A DNA stretch of 64,000 nucleotides from SHZI01 sp963698405. Lineage in GTDB: Bacteria; Pseudomonadota; Gammaproteobacteria; Steroidobacterales; GCA-2729495. The translations under genes were made by a program, and so were the position numbers. The notes under the pieces were generated by a model. The model had not been told where the DNA came from, ran no database searches, and saw only the letters and a program-made list of their open reading frames with translations. Shown piece after piece: positions 63,536-64,000 of the stretch. The DNA is taken from the NCBI GenBank assembly GCA_963698405.1, contig CAVOQT010000002.1, positions 248,001-312,000 on the forward strand, in the 5' to 3' direction. How positions within the stretch are numbered: position 1 is the stretch's first letter; every line of letters begins with the position of its first letter.

Positions 63536-64000
63536 TCAGTCGGCTCCAAGTACCTTGTTGATACGCCACTGCTGGGCGATCGACAGCACCGAGTTTGTCA
63601 GCCAGTACACCACCAGTCCGGCCGGGAAAAAGGCAAACATGCCTGTCATGAGTATCGGCATAGCCTGCATCATCTTCGCCTGCACGGGATCCGGTGGTGG
63701 CGGATTGAGTTTCTGCTGGAAGAACATCGCAGCGCCCATCAGCAAGGGCAGCACGAAGTAGGGATCGCGCGAAGACAAATCGGTGATCCACAGCATGAAC
63801 GGCGCCTGGCGCATCTCGACGCTTTCGAGCAATACCCAGTAGAAGGCCATGAAGAAGGGAATCTGCACGAGCATCGGCAGACAGCCGGCGGCCGGATTCA
63901 CTTTTTCTTTCTTGTAAAGATCCATCATCGCAGTGCTGAGTGCCTGCTTGTCGTCTTTGTAACGCTCCTGCAGTGCCTTCATGCGCGGCTGCATCTGGCG
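63536..64000 (-). CDS. yidC: Membrane protein insertase YidC, partial (N-terminus off the window)
   Basis: The visible 154 C-terminal residues read MQPRMKALQERYKDDKQALS, LYKKEKVNPAAGCLPMLVQI, PFFMAFYWVLLESVEMRQAP and GLVVYWLTNSVLSIAQQWRI. This is the conserved five-helix YidC/Oxa1 core, which inserts and folds inner-membrane proteins such as the ATP synthase c subunit. The gene continues beyond the right edge. It is followed by mnmE. Confidence 0.96.
   Translation of the reverse strand, partial: RQMQPRMKALQERYKDDKQALSTAMMDLYKKEKVNPAAGCLPMLVQIPFFMAFYWVLLESVEMRQAPFMLWITDLSSRDPYFVLPLLMGAAMFFQQKLNPPPPDPVQAKMMQAMPILMTGMFAFFPAGLVVYWLTNSVLSIAQQWRINKVLGAD

Noticed and set aside
63489..63791. N-terminal extension of mnmE into yidC
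   Set aside because: It lies inside the coding region of yidC in another frame, and MnmE family proteins start at the ATG at 63488.

Overview
The window is a high-GC, gene-dense piece of a gammaproteobacterial chromosome. The evidence is the replication-origin-side set yidC-mnmE-mnmG / rsmG-parA-parB-atpIBEFHAGDC-glmU-glmS, together with an 819-residue FadE, GspA/GspB, gammaproteobacterial-type GshA, RraB and oligopeptidase A. A bacterial mevalonate-pathway cluster next to ispA is unusual for this class. It fits lineages such as Woeseia/Steroidobacter-like or Coxiella/Legionella-related groups, but this placement is inference; no 16S rRNA or other taxonomic marker is present. I saw no rRNA, tRNA or CRISPR array.

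Layout. 1-2.9 kb: the N-terminus of a DAK2-domain kinase overlapping gspB, then gspA (all minus). 2.9-7.4 kb: isoprenoid block with ispA (minus), mvaD and mvaK2 (plus), and mvaS (minus, tail-to-tail with mvaK2). 7.5-13.5 kb: fadE, mdh, a small secreted protein and a PAS-GGDEF-EAL protein. 13.7-18.5 kb (plus): a receiver-TM-OmpA-like protein, gshA, two orphan membrane-anchored proteins and a zinc-ribbon protein. 18.5-26.6 kb: an FAD-dependent ferredoxin-type reductase, a broken quinone oxidoreductase, a RAYT (REP-associated tyrosine transposase) bracketed by short repeats, a SYLF-domain protein, gor, prlC and xthA. 26.6-37.8 kb: a DUF3604/DUF3313-like pair, a small periplasmic protein, a membrane AAA-type ATPase overlapping an MscS-type channel, a Rieske ferredoxin, a lipoprotein, an HD/PDE-like hydrolase, an LLM flavin oxidoreductase and rraB. 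37.8-51.1 kb: glmS, glmU, the complete F-type ATP synthase operon, parB, parA and rsmG. 51.1-64 kb: a YhdH/AcuI-type reductase, cytochrome c4, a SIMPL protein, an oligopeptide ABC transporter (oppA-B-C-DF), mnmG, a diguanylate cyclase, mnmE and the 3' part of yidC.

How the genes work together. mvaS, mvaK2, mvaD and ispA supply four steps from acetoacetyl-CoA to farnesyl diphosphate; HMG-CoA reductase and mevalonate kinase are not in the window. The atp-glmU-glmS run couples energy production with UDP-GlcNAc supply, and hairpin repeats of one family sit between its last genes. The ATPase/MscS pair looks like a KefA/MscK-type channel split in two with an NTPase module added, and is the best candidate here for an undescribed system.

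Data-quality note. Seven genes in two patches (19.9-25.5 kb and 52.7-58.7 kb) are interrupted by frameshifts. In six of them every shift is a +1, and the total lengths are 3n+1 or 3n+2 accordingly. This looks more like insertion errors in the sequence than true gene decay. No gene-free stretch exceeds about 230 bases.
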